In this document: piece by piece, positions 1 to 8,713 of the stretch | How the letters are laid out: every line of letters begins with the position of its first letter | Numbering within the stretch: the stretch's first letter is position 1 | DNA from: Pseudomonas sp. CFII64 | GTDB lineage: Bacteria > Pseudomonadota > Gammaproteobacteria > Pseudomonadales > Pseudomonadaceae | Direction of reading: 5' to 3' | Length of the DNA: 64,000 bases | Assembly (NCBI RefSeq): GCF_000416235.1 | Contig: NZ_ATLO01000017.1 | Location: 118,896 to 182,895 of the forward strand | Notes under the pieces: generated by a model | Databases searched by the model: none | What the model saw: only the letters and a program-made list of their open reading frames with translations | Told to the model about the DNA's origin: nothing | Position numbers and translations under genes: made by a program

Positions 1-2
1 TC

Positions 3-314
3 GGTGGCGCAGGCGGTGCGGCGACCAACCCTGAGCAATTGTTCGCAGCCGGCTACTCGGCCTGCTTCATCGGCGCACTGAAATTCGTCGCCGGTCAAAG
101 CAAACGCAGCATTCCGGCAGACGCCTCGATCACTGCCCACGTCGGCATCGGCCAGATCCCAGGTGGTTTCGGTCTGGACATCGACCTGAACATCAACCTG
201 CCGGGCCTGGAACAAGCCGACGCCGAACAACTGGTCGAAGCGGCTCACCAGGTGTGCCCGTACTCCAACGCCACTCGCGGCAACGTCGATGTGCGCCTGC
301 ACGTAACGGTGTAA
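3..314 (+). CDS. ohr: Organic hydroperoxide resistance protein Ohr (OsmC family), 3' part only
   Basis: The gene begins upstream of the window; the first complete codon here is at position 3 and about 103 C-terminal residues are present. Ohr proteins are small cytosolic thiol peroxidases that reduce organic hydroperoxides with a pair of reactive cysteines. The visible part contains the motif FAAGYSACF with the first conserved cysteine, and HQVCPYSNATRGN with the second. Both are hallmark Ohr segments, which separates it from the more distant OsmC branch. The ending VDVRLHV is typical of the family. A strong bidirectional terminator follows directly and separates it from the convergent efp gene. 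The N-terminus and any OhrR regulator lie outside the window. Confidence 0.88.
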   Translation, partial: GGAGGAATNPEQLFAAGYSACFIGALKFVAGQSKRSIPADASITAHVGIGQIPGGFGLDIDLNINLPGLEQADAEQLVEAAHQVCPYSNATRGNVDVRLHVTV

Positions 315-323
315 ATGCCGCCC

Positions 324-357
324 ACAAAAAAACCCGCATCGCTGCGGGTTTTTTTGT
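324..357. terminator. Bidirectional intrinsic terminator between ohr and efp
   Basis: A perfect GC stem (CCCGCA / TGCGGG, loop TCGC) is flanked by seven A residues on one side and seven T residues on the other. It can therefore stop transcription from both converging genes. Confidence 0.93.
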
Positions 358-377
358 CGTTCCAGTAAAAGCTGTGC

Positions 378-947
378 TTATTTAGCACGGCCTTTGTAGG
401 AACCGCCGTCACGGGTGTCGATTTCGATGCGGTCACCGATTTCGATGAAGTCAGCAACTTGCAGCTCGGTACCGTTGCTCAGCTTCGCAGGCTTCATCAC
501 CTTGCCGGAAGTGTCGCCACGCGCCGAACCTTCGGTGTAGTCAACTACACGTACGATGGTGGTCGGCAGCTCTACGGAAACCAGACGCTCTTCGAAGAAG
601 ATCGCTTCGCAAACGTCAGTCATGCCTTCTTCAACGAATGGCAGAACGGCTTCGATGTCTTCAGCGTTCAGCTCGTACATGGTGTAGTCAGTGGTGTCCA
701 TGAACGTGTAGGTGTCGCCGCTAATGAAGGACAGGGTCGCTTCTTTGCGATCCAGGATCACGTCATCGAGCTTGTCGTCGGCGCTGTAAACGATCTCGGT
801 CTTGTAACCGGTCAGCAGGTTTTTCAGCTTGGTCTTCATGATCGCGCTGTTACGACCGGACTTGGTGAATTCAGCTTTCTGAACCAGCCAAGGATCGTTT
901 TCGAGACGAATCACGGTACCGGGTTTGAGTTCTTTACCAGTTTTCAT
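378..947 (-). CDS. efp: Elongation factor P
   Basis: EF-P (189 residues, full length) binds the ribosome between the P and E sites and relieves stalling at polyproline stretches. The three-domain layout is complete, from the KOW-like N-terminal domain to the [17 protein letters not shown] ending. The modification loop reads KSGRN with arginine at residue 32. This is the Arg-type EF-P that is rhamnosylated by EarP, not the lysine type modified by EpmA. That agrees with an earP gene directly upstream on the same strand, so substrate and modifying enzyme are genetically linked. The start ATG is the only plausible one. A long inverted repeat lies in the gap between earP and efp and may affect the transcript. 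Confidence 0.97.
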   Translation of the reverse strand: MKTGKELKPGTVIRLENDPWLVQKAEFTKSGRNSAIMKTKLKNLLTGYKTEIVYSADDKLDDVILDRKEATLSFISGDTYTFMDTTDYTMYELNAEDIEAVLPFVEEGMTDVCEAIFFEERLVSVELPTTIVRVVDYTEGSARGDTSGKVMKPAKLSNGTELQVADFIEIGDRIEIDTRDGGSYKGRAK

Positions 948-979
948 TGCGTATATCCGAATTTGGATGGAAGTTGCCG

Positions 980-1039
980 AGGCTCTGTACGAGAAACCGC
1001 TTTCCCGTGTGGCGGAAAGGTCTTTTTCGTACAGAGCCT
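980..1039. repeat. Inverted repeat in the earP-efp gap
   Basis: Two 17-base arms (980-996 and 1023-1039, beginning AGGCTCTGTACGA) are inverted copies with one mismatch around a 26-base centre. It fills most of the 96-base gap between the earP stop and the efp start. It could be a transcript hairpin that uncouples earP from efp, or a small insertion-derived element. There is no T tract typical of an intrinsic terminator. Confidence 0.7.
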
Positions 1040-1043
1040 AATC

Positions 1044-2189
1044 TCAAGGCCGCGTATCATACGAAACTCCACAAAACAGTACCAGCGCCGCAGCAAGATC
1101 AGCGTGCGAGGCCTGTTCCAGACACCAGCGCCCGGCGTGGTTTTCAATTTCCGGCCAGTGTTCCATCAGCGCCAGCCAGCTTGCACTGCCATCGTGCCCG
1201 GCATTCCAGGCCCGCCAGAAATCGGTCAAAGCCTGTGCCGCGGGCTGCGAGAGCCCCGCAAGGTATAGCTCAAGAAAGGCATCGAGCTTGGCCCAATGCG
1301 CATCGTCGTCCTGTTCATAGATGTGCCAAAGCAGCGGCCGGCCCGCCCATTGCGCACGCACGAAAGAGTCTTCGCCGCGCACCACATTGAAATCGCAGCA
1401 CCATAACAGCCGGTCGTAATCTTCCTGCCTGACGAACGGCAACACCTGCACGGTCAACGCGCCACGTTTTTCCAGCGCCCCTGCCTGCAAACCTTCGACG
1501 CCCAGCCAGCGTTGCAGATCGCCGAGGATTCGGCCTTCCGGAACCAGCAGATGAGTGGAGCGGTTGTCCGCCGACAACGCCTCCAGCCAGCCGCCCAGGC
1601 CTGGATTTTCGTAAGCAAACAGCGAAATCAGGCGGGCATCCGCTTCAGGCTTCACGCCTAAGGCCTGTAGGAAACTTCCCTGCGCCGCCCTGTCTTGCTG
1701 AAACGCCTGACGCGCCTCGATCAAGCCGCTTTCCCGCAACAGCCCGCCAGTCGTCGGACGAAATCCCGGAAAGAAGAAGAATTTGCGCAAGCCATTGGAC
1801 TGCACAGACGGTAAACCATGGCAACCGGTGACCCACTCCTCGGCGCTGAGGTATTCCAGATTCACCCACACCGGCCTCGGCGAACGTTGCAGGATGGCTT
1901 CGGTGTACGCAGGCGGCAATCGGCAGGCAAATGCCTCGATGATCACGTCAGCGACTTCCACGGGCTGCCATTCCTTTGGCCAGTGGTGAACGCTGACGCC
2001 GTCCTGCCATTGTTGCGCCGCCTGCGCATCCGCCGTTGGACACATACGCGTGAAAGCCTGCAAATCATCGACCCACAAACGCACCGTCACGTCGTACTCG
2101 GCCACCAGTTGTCGGGCCAGGCGCCAGGTCACGCCGATGTCGCCATAGTTATCGACGACGCTGCAAAAAATGTCCCAAGAGGCTTTCAT
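1044..2189 (-). CDS. earP: EF-P arginine rhamnosyltransferase EarP
   Basis: EarP transfers L-rhamnose from dTDP-rhamnose to Arg-32 of EF-P in the cytosol (GT104 family). The 381-residue product has the usual length. The N-terminal DNYGDIG motif carries the two conserved aspartates (Asp13 and Asp17) known to matter for catalysis. The C-terminal RGEDSFVRAQWAGRPLLWHIY stretch is the nucleotide-sugar-binding signature of the second Rossmann domain. It is immediately upstream of efp on the same strand, the usual Pseudomonas arrangement. The ORF runs without disruption, and the ATG start matches the family N-terminus MKASWDIF. Confidence 0.96.
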   Translation of the reverse strand: MKASWDIFCSVVDNYGDIGVTWRLARQLVAEYDVTVRLWVDDLQAFTRMCPTADAQAAQQWQDGVSVHHWPKEWQPVEVADVIIEAFACRLPPAYTEAILQRSPRPVWVNLEYLSAEEWVTGCHGLPSVQSNGLRKFFFFPGFRPTTGGLLRESGLIEARQAFQQDRAAQGSFLQALGVKPEADARLISLFAYENPGLGGWLEALSADNRSTHLLVPEGRILGDLQRWLGVEGLQAGALEKRGALTVQVLPFVRQEDYDRLLWCCDFNVVRGEDSFVRAQWAGRPLLWHIYEQDDDAHWAKLDAFLELYLAGLSQPAAQALTDFWRAWNAGHDGSASWLALMEHWPEIENHAGRWCLEQASHADLAAALVLFCGVSYDTRP

Positions 2190-2309
2190 TTGCGGCTCCC
2201 TGCGGCCCGAGAATCAAAAACGCTGATTGTCCGTCAGAACAACCCGCATCCACCAGCCTTAGGTCATGGCACAATCGCCATCACCTGCCGTCAACGCCGA
2301 GAACACGTC

Positions 2310-2702
2310 ATGCCCCTTTCAAGTCGTCGCGAGCTGAACGTCTCTGTTCACCCGTTGAAGCTGATCGCCTGTATCGCCCTGGGCATCTGGCTCGGCATCG
2401 CTGCCGTGGTGGTGACCGGCGTGCTGGTTTTCCAGGCGTTGCCCCAGGCGCAGACTCAGGCGGTGAGCAATGCGGTCACCCGCTTGAGCACGCCGCCGCC
2501 GGCCCCCGTCGAGTCGGAAACGACCATGTTCGAGAAGTACGAACAGAATCTGCGCGAGAGCGAAGCGCGGCAGGCCATGGAACAAACCCGGGAACAGCAA
2601 CAAAAAAGCTTCAGTGCGCCGAAATGTAATTTCTGGCTGCAACAAGACCGAACGGCGCCGAGCGACAAGAGCCGCGCCAATGTGATCCAGTTCTGCGGAT
2701 AG
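2310..2702 (+). CDS. Small membrane-anchored protein of unknown function
   Basis: I do not recognise the family. The frame is open further upstream, but the ATG at 2310 gives a sensible protein of 130 residues. It has a short charged N-terminus, one hydrophobic segment (about residues 18-46, LKLIACIALGIWLGIAAVVV) and then a charged, Glu/Gln-rich predicted coiled region. It ends in two cysteines separated by about 22 residues (PKCNFW and QFCG). The topology suggests a single-pass inner-membrane protein with a periplasmic tail. It ends only 3 bases before the next gene, so the two are probably co-transcribed and perhaps translationally coupled. The earlier part of the open frame runs antisense to earP and is not used. 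Confidence 0.75.
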   Translation: MPLSSRRELNVSVHPLKLIACIALGIWLGIAAVVVTGVLVFQALPQAQTQAVSNAVTRLSTPPPAPVESETTMFEKYEQNLRESEARQAMEQTREQQQKSFSAPKCNFWLQQDRTAPSDKSRANVIQFCG

Positions 2703-2705
2703 ACC

Positions 2706-3188
2706 ATGAACAAGCAAACCGTGCTGCAAGCGATCATCGACACACTCAAGGTCGATCTGGGCGTTGCCCAGCGGGCCGCGCAGACCGCCTACGAAACCGC
2801 GACCCATGAAGAGAACATCGCCGAGAACAAGTACGACACGCTGGGCCTCGAAGCTTCGTATCTGGCGGCGGGTCAGGCGCGCCGCGTCGAAGAGATTCGC
2901 CAGTCGCTGCTGCTTTATCAGAAATTGAGCCTGACGCCCTTCGATGCGCAACGGGGTATCCAGACCGGCGATCTGGTCACGCTGCAAACCGAGACCGGTG
3001 CAGAGCAGCATCTTTTCCTGGGTCCGGATGCCGCCGGTCTGAAGATTCGTCTCGAAAACGCCATCGTCACGGTCATCACGGCCCGAGCGCCTTTGGGCCA
3101 AAGCCTGCAAGGCAAGTTCGAAGGAGATGAGCTGGAAATCACCGTCAATGGCAGCAAGCAATCCTTCGAAGTCACGCAGATAGTGTGA
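2706..3188 (+). CDS. GreA/GreB-family elongation factor-like protein
   Basis: This 160-residue protein has the Gre layout. An N-terminal helical hairpin (about residues 1-75, rich in Ala/Glu/Gln) is followed by a C-terminal FKBP-like beta domain (about 85-160, including GDLVTLQTETGAEQHLFLGP and ARAPLGQSLQGKFEGDE). Gre factors enter the RNA polymerase secondary channel and stimulate cleavage of backtracked RNA. The match is to the family in general. The acidic hairpin tip of true GreA/GreB is not clearly recognisable, so it may be a Gre-fold factor with a different activity at the polymerase. It is coupled to the small membrane protein upstream. Confidence 0.75.
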   Translation: MNKQTVLQAIIDTLKVDLGVAQRAAQTAYETATHEENIAENKYDTLGLEASYLAAGQARRVEEIRQSLLLYQKLSLTPFDAQRGIQTGDLVTLQTETGAEQHLFLGPDAAGLKIRLENAIVTVITARAPLGQSLQGKFEGDELEITVNGSKQSFEVTQIV

Positions 3189-3312
3189 TCAGCTATTCAT
3201 TTACAGGGTTGATCGCTCCCGCTTTTTCTGGGTATGGTGGGCCGTCGCCATAAAAACCCGTGACCGGGACGCAATAGCCGGAAGCAAGGACTTAGTAAGT
3301 AGGAGATATTTC

Positions 3313-3519
3313 ATGACAAACGTCATTACTTTCCCTGACGCCCATGAACGTGATCACCTCAAGTCAAGTGACCATCCTGGGCTCAGATACCTGAACAAGA
3401 AAGAGCGACTGCTGATCGACCAACTGCGTCAGACCAGCCATGCAGGACGCCAGTACGTCTACGACTACGCGAGCATCATGCACCTGTCCAAACCGCTGCA
3501 TCCTGAACCGACGGATTAA
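3313..3519 (+). CDS. Small hypothetical protein (68 aa)
   Basis: The reading frame has a good ribosome-binding site (AGGAG, 8 bases before the ATG) and is the only sensible frame between its neighbours. The product is hydrophilic, with a basic centre (LNKKERLLIDQLRQTSHAGRQYVYDY), and has no membrane segment or signal peptide. I do not recognise the family and assign no function. A leader of about 120 bases precedes it and contains a plausible sigma-70-like promoter (TTGATC, 17 bases, GGTATGGT, around 3208-3240). Confidence 0.65.
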   Translation: MTNVITFPDAHERDHLKSSDHPGLRYLNKKERLLIDQLRQTSHAGRQYVYDYASIMHLSKPLHPEPTD

Positions 3520-3550
3520 ACGCGCTGGTGCGATTTTGTTGGCAGTCCGC

Positions 3551-3633
3551 TGGAGCGTGGCTTGCCCGCGAACGGGAATTCCAGTCGACACATTTATCGA
3601 TTGATCCAACGCTTTCGCGGGCCAGCCACGCTC
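3551..3633. repeat. REP-type palindrome doublet
   Basis: The arms TGGAGCGTGGCTTGCCCGCGAA and TTCGCGGGCCAGCCACGCTCT face each other across a spacer containing AATTCCAGTCGACA. The same spacer occurs in the palindrome at 15378-15468, so both belong to one composite repeat family. Confidence 0.8.
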
Positions 3634-3749
3634 TAACAGATTGCAATCCAGTATCCGCAAAACGTTCAGCACTCATTCAGCCCTCCTGAAGCACTAGCCC
3701 TGCACAAACGCCTATAGTGGCCGCCTGTATTGGTTATCAGGAATCCGCC

Positions 3750-4298
3750 ATGAATACCGCTGCGCCTGGGCCCGCTTCAACCGAGCCCGCTGTAAAAACC
3801 GTCGACCATCTGCGCTTTCATAAACGTCACGCGCACTTGACCAGCACCTTTGGCAACGACTCGTTTGCCCTCAAGGCAGAAGCGTTCGCCCGGTTTTTCG
3901 GTACGCCGACGTTTCTCGGTGCGCAAACCCTCATCGTCGTGCTCTGGGTTGCCTGCAATGCCACCGGTCTGACCCATTTCGACATTTACCCGTTCATCCT
4001 GCTCAACCTGGCGTTCAGCCTGCAATCGGCCTATGCCGCGCCGCTGATCTTGCTGGCCCAGACCCGTCAGGCCGCACGGGATAAAGCCAATGCCGACGCC
4101 GATGCCCGGCATCGCGAAGATCTGGCCATCGCCAACGAGCAGCGTCTGGCGATGGCCGCGCAAAACGCTGAGCAGATGCTGACGCTGCTGGAGCAGAACA
4201 CTCGTTTGACCGAGCTGACCAAGTCCCTGACTGAACGCATCGAAGCCCTGACGCTGGACATGCACAAGCATTTCGTAAAGCGCGACAGCATCGGCTGA
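3750..4298 (+). CDS. DUF1003 family membrane protein
   Basis: The 182-residue product matches the DUF1003 pattern. A soluble N-terminus is followed by two hydrophobic segments (about residues 50-72, TPTFLGAQTLIVVLWVACNA, and 76-104, FDIYPFILLNLAFSLQSAYAAPLILLA). After these comes a long charged coiled coil (about 105-170) rich in Ala, Glu and Gln. The function of DUF1003 proteins is not established. I chose the ATG at 3750 because the upstream extension has no ribosome-binding site and would begin inside a promoter-like region. The gene stands alone between a palindromic repeat and a thioesterase gene. Confidence 0.85.
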   Translation: MNTAAPGPASTEPAVKTVDHLRFHKRHAHLTSTFGNDSFALKAEAFARFFGTPTFLGAQTLIVVLWVACNATGLTHFDIYPFILLNLAFSLQSAYAAPLILLAQTRQAARDKANADADARHREDLAIANEQRLAMAAQNAEQMLTLLEQNTRLTELTKSLTERIEALTLDMHKHFVKRDSIG

Positions 4299-4406
4299 AC
4301 CCTTTCCCCATCGCCGGAGATTTTTGAGATTGCAACCGTAATTAAATCGCAGGATTATGGTCGTAATCTTTCATGATTCTTGAGTGCCCAACACGGAGTC
4401 AATGCC

Positions 4407-4946
4407 ATGCAAAACTTCTCCCGCGAAGAAAAAACCGCCCTTTGGCTGGAAGAGGAACACGCCATCCGCGCCAGCCTCGGCCCGGCCGGCACCACGAGTC
4501 TGGCGGAAGTGGCCCTCATGGAGCCGACAGACTTTCTCGAGCGCATCAAACGCGGCGAACTGCCCTGCCCGCCCATCGGGGAATTGATGGATTTCATTCC
4601 GCTGCGCTGGTCGCCGGGAGAATTTATCTTTCAGGGCACGCCCGATGCCCGGCATTACAACCCGCTGGGCAGCGTGCATGGCGGTTATGCCGCGACGCTG
4701 CTGGATTCATGCATGGGTTGCGCGATTCATACCCGACTCAAGAAAGGCCAGGGCTACACCACCCTGGACCTGCGCATCAGCTACGTCCGCGCCCTGAGTC
4801 ATGGCACCGGCCCGGTTCGCGCTGAAGGCAAAGTGCTGCATATCGGCCGCTCCACCGCCCTGGCCGAAGGGCGTTTGTACGACGTCGATGACCGGCTCTA
4901 CGCCATCGGCAGCACCACTTGCATGATTCTGGACATGAACAGGTAA
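4407..4946 (+). CDS. PaaI-family hotdog thioesterase
   Basis: Hotdog-fold thioesterases hydrolyse acyl-CoA thioesters in the cytosol. The 179-residue product carries the PaaI-type signature [22 protein letters not shown] (about residues 91-112), in which the HGG segment and a following acidic residue form the active site. This is followed by [13 protein letters not shown], the typical beta strand of the family. An N-terminal helical extension of about 60 residues is also common in this subgroup. The start at 4407 has GGAG ten bases upstream. The substrate cannot be told from sequence; medium-chain or phenylacetyl-type CoA esters are usual for the family. Confidence 0.88.
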   Translation: MQNFSREEKTALWLEEEHAIRASLGPAGTTSLAEVALMEPTDFLERIKRGELPCPPIGELMDFIPLRWSPGEFIFQGTPDARHYNPLGSVHGGYAATLLDSCMGCAIHTRLKKGQGYTTLDLRISYVRALSHGTGPVRAEGKVLHIGRSTALAEGRLYDVDDRLYAIGSTTCMILDMNR

Positions 4947-5115
4947 GGCCTGTCCCGATGACGGCAGGAACGATCTCGACTCGCCACTGACCAAACAGAC
5001 AGGCTCATTCGTGATTGCCAGGCAATTATCCCTTTCCCGTTCCACTGTTTTTCCCCAAGGACTCAGTCGGGATACTGGCCTCACGTCTTATCTTTCATTT
5101 TCACGGAGTACCGCA

Positions 5116-5919
5116 ATGACAGTCCCAGCATTTGGCCTTGGCACCTTCCGTCTCAAGGATCAGGTCGTCATCGACTCGGTCACCAATGGTCTTGAAGTCG
5201 GCTACCGCGTCATCGATACCGCACAAATCTACGGCAACGAAGCTGAAGTCGGTCAGGCCATCACCGCCAGCAGCGTGCCACGCGATGAGCTGTTCATCAC
5301 CACCAAGATCTGGACCGATAATTTCGCCGCCGACAAGCTGATTCCAAGCCTGAAGGAAAGCCTGGCCAAACTGCAAACCAATCATGTCGACCTGACGCTG
5401 ATCCACTGGCCATCGCCGCAGGGCAAAGTCTCGGTGGGCGAATTCATGACTGCGCTGCTGGAAGCCAGGCAGCAGGGTTTGACCAGGCAGATCGGTATTT
5501 CCAACTTCACCGTGGCCCTGATGCAGGAAGCCATCGACGCCGTCGGCGCGCAAAACATTGCCACCAACCAGATCGAGCTGCACCCGTACCTGCAAAACCG
5601 CAAGGTGGCTCAATTCGCCAAAGAGCATGGCATTCAGATCACCTCGTACATGACCCTGGCCTATGGCGAAGTGCTCAAAGACCCAGTGATCGAGCAGATC
5701 GCCAAGCGTCATGCCGCGACCCCGGCTCAGGTGACGCTGGCCTGGGCCATGCAACTGGGTTATGCGGTGATTCCGTCGTCCACCCAACGCGCCAATCTTG
5801 AAAGCAACCTGAAAGCCTGCGACCTGACATTGAGCGACGAAGACATGGCGCAAATCGCCGCCCTGGACCGTGGCCAGCGCCTGACCAGCCCGGCCAGCCT
5901 TGCGCCGCAGTGGGATTGA
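5116..5919 (+). CDS. dkgB: Aldo-keto reductase, 2,5-diketo-D-gluconate reductase B type
   Basis: DkgB reduces 2,5-diketo-D-gluconate and methylglyoxal-type carbonyls with NADPH in the cytosol. The 267-residue product has exactly the expected length. It shows the AKR catalytic set: Asp and Tyr in DTAQIYGNE, Lys in ITTKIW and His in LIHWPS. The cofactor-binding end [16 protein letters not shown] is also present. I chose the ATG at 5116 because it follows CGGAG and gives the family N-terminus ([13 protein letters not shown]). The longer frame starting at 5011 adds residues without similarity. It converges with mgtA; a hairpin lies between them. Confidence 0.9.
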   Translation: MTVPAFGLGTFRLKDQVVIDSVTNGLEVGYRVIDTAQIYGNEAEVGQAITASSVPRDELFITTKIWTDNFAADKLIPSLKESLAKLQTNHVDLTLIHWPSPQGKVSVGEFMTALLEARQQGLTRQIGISNFTVALMQEAIDAVGAQNIATNQIELHPYLQNRKVAQFAKEHGIQITSYMTLAYGEVLKDPVIEQIAKRHAATPAQVTLAWAMQLGYAVIPSSTQRANLESNLKACDLTLSDEDMAQIAALDRGQRLTSPASLAPQWD

Positions 5920-5926
5920 TCTGACA

Positions 5927-5962
5927 GGGTCGAGCGATGACGCAGCCAACATCGCTCGATCC
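5927..5962. terminator. Hairpin between convergent dkgB and mgtA
   Basis: The arms GGGTCGAGCGATG (5927-5939) and CATCGCTCGATCC (5950-5962) pair with one mismatch. It sits between two converging genes. There is no clear T tract, so its strength as a terminator is uncertain. Confidence 0.55.
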
Positions 5963-5965
5963 GCC

Positions 5966-8713
5966 TTACTGCCAGCCGAAACGACGGCTGTAGAACCCTT
6001 TCACCGCCTGGGTCAGCGCCATGTAAGCCAGGAGGATCAACGGCAGATAGACGAAGTACATCAGCGGCAAGGCCTGCAATTTGAAATAGCTGCCCAACGG
6101 TCCCATGGGCAGGAAAATCCCGACCGCCATGATGATGCCGGTCATGATCACCAGCGGCGTCGCGGCACGACTCTGGACGAAGGGAATTTTCGGCGTGCGG
6201 ATCATGTGGATCACCAATGTCTGGGTCAGCAGGCCCACGACAAACCAGCCGGACTGAAACAGGGTTTGATGGGCCGCCGCGTCGGCGCGGAACACGAACC
6301 ACATCATCAGGAAGGTGATGATGTCGAACACCGAGCTGATCGGACCGAAAAACAGCATGAAGCGCCCGATCTCGCCAGGCTGCCAGCGCTGCGGCTTCCT
6401 GAGCAGTTCTTCATCGACGTTATCAAACGGGATGGCGATCTGCGAAACGTCATAGAGCAGGTTCTGCACCAGCAGGTGCATCGGCAGCATCGGCAGAAAC
6501 GGAATGAATGCGCTCGCCACCAGCACCGAAAACACATTGCCGAAGTTGGAGCTCGCGGTCATCTTGATGTACTTGAGCATATTGGCAAAAGTGCGCCGTC
6601 CTTCCAGCACGCCCTCTTCCAGCACCAACAGGCTTTTTTCCAGCAGAATGATATCGGCCGCTTCCTTGGCGATATCCACCGCCGTATCAACCGAGATGCC
6701 AATGTCCGCCGTGCGCAGTGCGGGCGCATCGTTGATGCCATCACCCATGAAACCCACCACATGGCCATTGCTTTTGAGCAGGTGAACGATGCGTTCCTTG
6801 TGCGCCGGCGTCAGGCGGGCAAACACGTTGTGGGTTTCAACTGCCTGAGCCAAAGCCTGGTCGTCCATGCGCTCCACATCGCTGCCCAACAGCAGGCCCT
6901 GTTGCGCCAGGCCGACTTCCCGGCAGATCTTGGCGGTGACCCGTTCGTTGTCGCCGGTCAGCACTTTCACTGTCACCCCATGCTCGGCCAAGGCCTGCAA
7001 GGCCGGCGCAGTGCTTTCCTTGGGCGGGTCGAGAAACGCCACGTAACCGATCAGGGTCAGCGCCTGTTCATCAGCGACGCCATAGCTATTTTTCTGCGCC
7101 TGAGACTCACGGGCGGCGACTGCCACCACTCGCAAGCCTTCGTCATTCAATCGGGCGGTGACATCACGAACCCGAGCCAGCAAGTTGGCATCGAGCAGCT
7201 CGATCATGTCGCCGTGCCGCACCTGGGTGCAGACGCTGAGGATTTCTTCCACCGCCCCCTTGCAGATCAGCAGATGAGACCGGTCCGACTGCGCCACCAC
7301 CACTGACATCCGACGCCGGGTGAAGTCAAAAGGGATCTCGTCGACCTTGGCAAACGCCGTCGCCACATTCAGTTGACGATGCACCTGCGCATGCTCAAGG
7401 ACCGCCACGTCCAGCAGGTTTTTCAGTCCGGTCTGGTAGTAGCTGTTGAGGTAGGCCATGTCCAGCACCGCGTCGGACTCCTGGCCCCACACATCCACAT
7501 GCCGCTCCAGGAAGATACGGTCCTGAGTCAGGGTGCCGGTCTTGTCGGTACACAGCACATCCATCGCCCCGAAATTCTGGATGGCGTCCAGGCGCTTGAC
7601 GATGACTTTCTTGCGCGACATGACCACCGCGCCTTTGGCCAGCGTCGAGGTGACAATCATCGGCAGCATTTCCGGGGTCAGCCCCACTGCGACCGACAAC
7701 GCGAAGAGCACCGCCTCGGTCCAGTCACCCTTGGTGAAGCCATTGATGAACAGCACCAGCGGCGCCATGACCATCATGAAGCGGATCAGCAGCCAGCTGA
7801 CTTTGTTCACCCCGGCCTGGAACGACGTCGTCGTCCGGTCGGTGGCGGTGACCCGCTGCGCAAGCGCGCCGAAATAGGTGCGATTGCCGGTGGTCACGAG
7901 CACTGCGGTTGCCGAACCGGAGACCACATTGGTGCCCATGAACAGAATGTTCTGCAGGTCCAGCGGCGTAATCGCTTCAGCATCCTGCCGGCCAACGAAT
8001 TTCTCCACCGGCATGGATTCACCGGTCATGGCCGCCTGCCCGACGAACAAGTCCTTGGCACTCAGCAGACGGCAATCGGCGGGGATCATGTCCCCGGCTG
8101 ACAGGTGAATCAGGTCGCCGGGCACCAGTAACCGGATCGGCAACTCGATGCGCCGGCTGCGCCCGGACAAGCCATTACGCGGCTGGTTGTCAGCCTGCTC
8201 CCCCGGATCCAGCCTGCGCAGGACCGTGGCCGTGGTGCTGACCATGGCCTTGAGCGCATCGGCCGCCTTGTTGGAGCGGGCTTCCTGCCAGAAGCGCATC
8301 AGGCTCGACAACACCACCATCGTCGAGATCACCACCGTGGCTTCCAGGTCGTCAGTCAGAAACGAAATCAGCGCCAACACGGTCAGCAGCAGGTTGAACG
8401 GATTGGTGTAGCAGCGCCAGAGATGGCGCCACCAGGGCAGCGGCTGCTCGTGGGCCACTTCGTTCAGGCCCACGTGTTCGCGGCGCATCGATGCCTGGCT
8501 TTCAGTCAGGCCGTCGGCGTGGCTGTGCACATCCGCCAGCAGGTTTTGCGGGTCACTGCGGGACGCTTTGCTCAGGGTCTGCGCCAGGGTATCGGGCACT
8601 TCACGGCTGACGCTGGCGGGCGCGATGCTTTCGAAAATCGTCAGCCGCCGGAAATGCCGATCGATGTGACGGCTGCGCAGAAAACTGGCGAAAAACTCTT
8701 TCAAGAAGGACAT
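5966..8713 (-). CDS. mgtA: Magnesium-translocating P-type ATPase (MgtA/MgtB type)
   Basis: Inner-membrane P3-type ATPase that imports Mg2+ under limitation. The 915-residue product has the phosphorylation motif DKTGTLTQD with the acceptor Asp at about residue 390. It also has the actuator motif TGESMPVEK, the hinge VLTGDNERVTAKI and GDGINDAPALRTADIGISV, plus about ten membrane segments. The N-terminus MSFLKEFFASFL resembles MgtA/B. The ATG at 8713 is annotated here. A TTG two codons earlier (8719) is better spaced from AAGGAG (six bases) and may be the real start. The 470-base upstream gap contains a PhoP-like direct repeat and could be a regulatory leader. It lies downstream of pvdA on the same strand but is probably transcribed separately. 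Confidence 0.93.
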   Translation of the reverse strand: MSFLKEFFASFLRSRHIDRHFRRLTIFESIAPASVSREVPDTLAQTLSKASRSDPQNLLADVHSHADGLTESQASMRREHVGLNEVAHEQPLPWWRHLWRCYTNPFNLLLTVLALISFLTDDLEATVVISTMVVLSSLMRFWQEARSNKAADALKAMVSTTATVLRRLDPGEQADNQPRNGLSGRSRRIELPIRLLVPGDLIHLSAGDMIPADCRLLSAKDLFVGQAAMTGESMPVEKFVGRQDAEAITPLDLQNILFMGTNVVSGSATAVLVTTGNRTYFGALAQRVTATDRTTTSFQAGVNKVSWLLIRFMMVMAPLVLFINGFTKGDWTEAVLFALSVAVGLTPEMLPMIVTSTLAKGAVVMSRKKVIVKRLDAIQNFGAMDVLCTDKTGTLTQDRIFLERHVDVWGQESDAVLDMAYLNSYYQTGLKNLLDVAVLEHAQVHRQLNVATAFAKVDEIPFDFTRRRMSVVVAQSDRSHLLICKGAVEEILSVCTQVRHGDMIELLDANLLARVRDVTARLNDEGLRVVAVAARESQAQKNSYGVADEQALTLIGYVAFLDPPKESTAPALQALAEHGVTVKVLTGDNERVTAKICREVGLAQQGLLLGSDVERMDDQALAQAVETHNVFARLTPAHKERIVHLLKSNGHVVGFMGDGINDAPALRTADIGISVDTAVDIAKEAADIILLEKSLLVLEEGVLEGRRTFANMLKYIKMTASSNFGNVFSVLVASAFIPFLPMLPMHLLVQNLLYDVSQIAIPFDNVDEELLRKPQRWQPGEIGRFMLFFGPISSVFDIITFLMMWFVFRADAAAHQTLFQSGWFVVGLLTQTLVIHMIRTPKIPFVQSRAATPLVIMTGIIMAVGIFLPMGPLGSYFKLQALPLMYFVYLPLILLAYMALTQAVKGFYSRRFGWQ

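Noticed and set aside
5900..7306. Plus-strand open frame opposite mgtA
   Set aside because: The translation is rich in His, Gln and Arg and has no domain; mgtA on the other strand is complete and well conserved.
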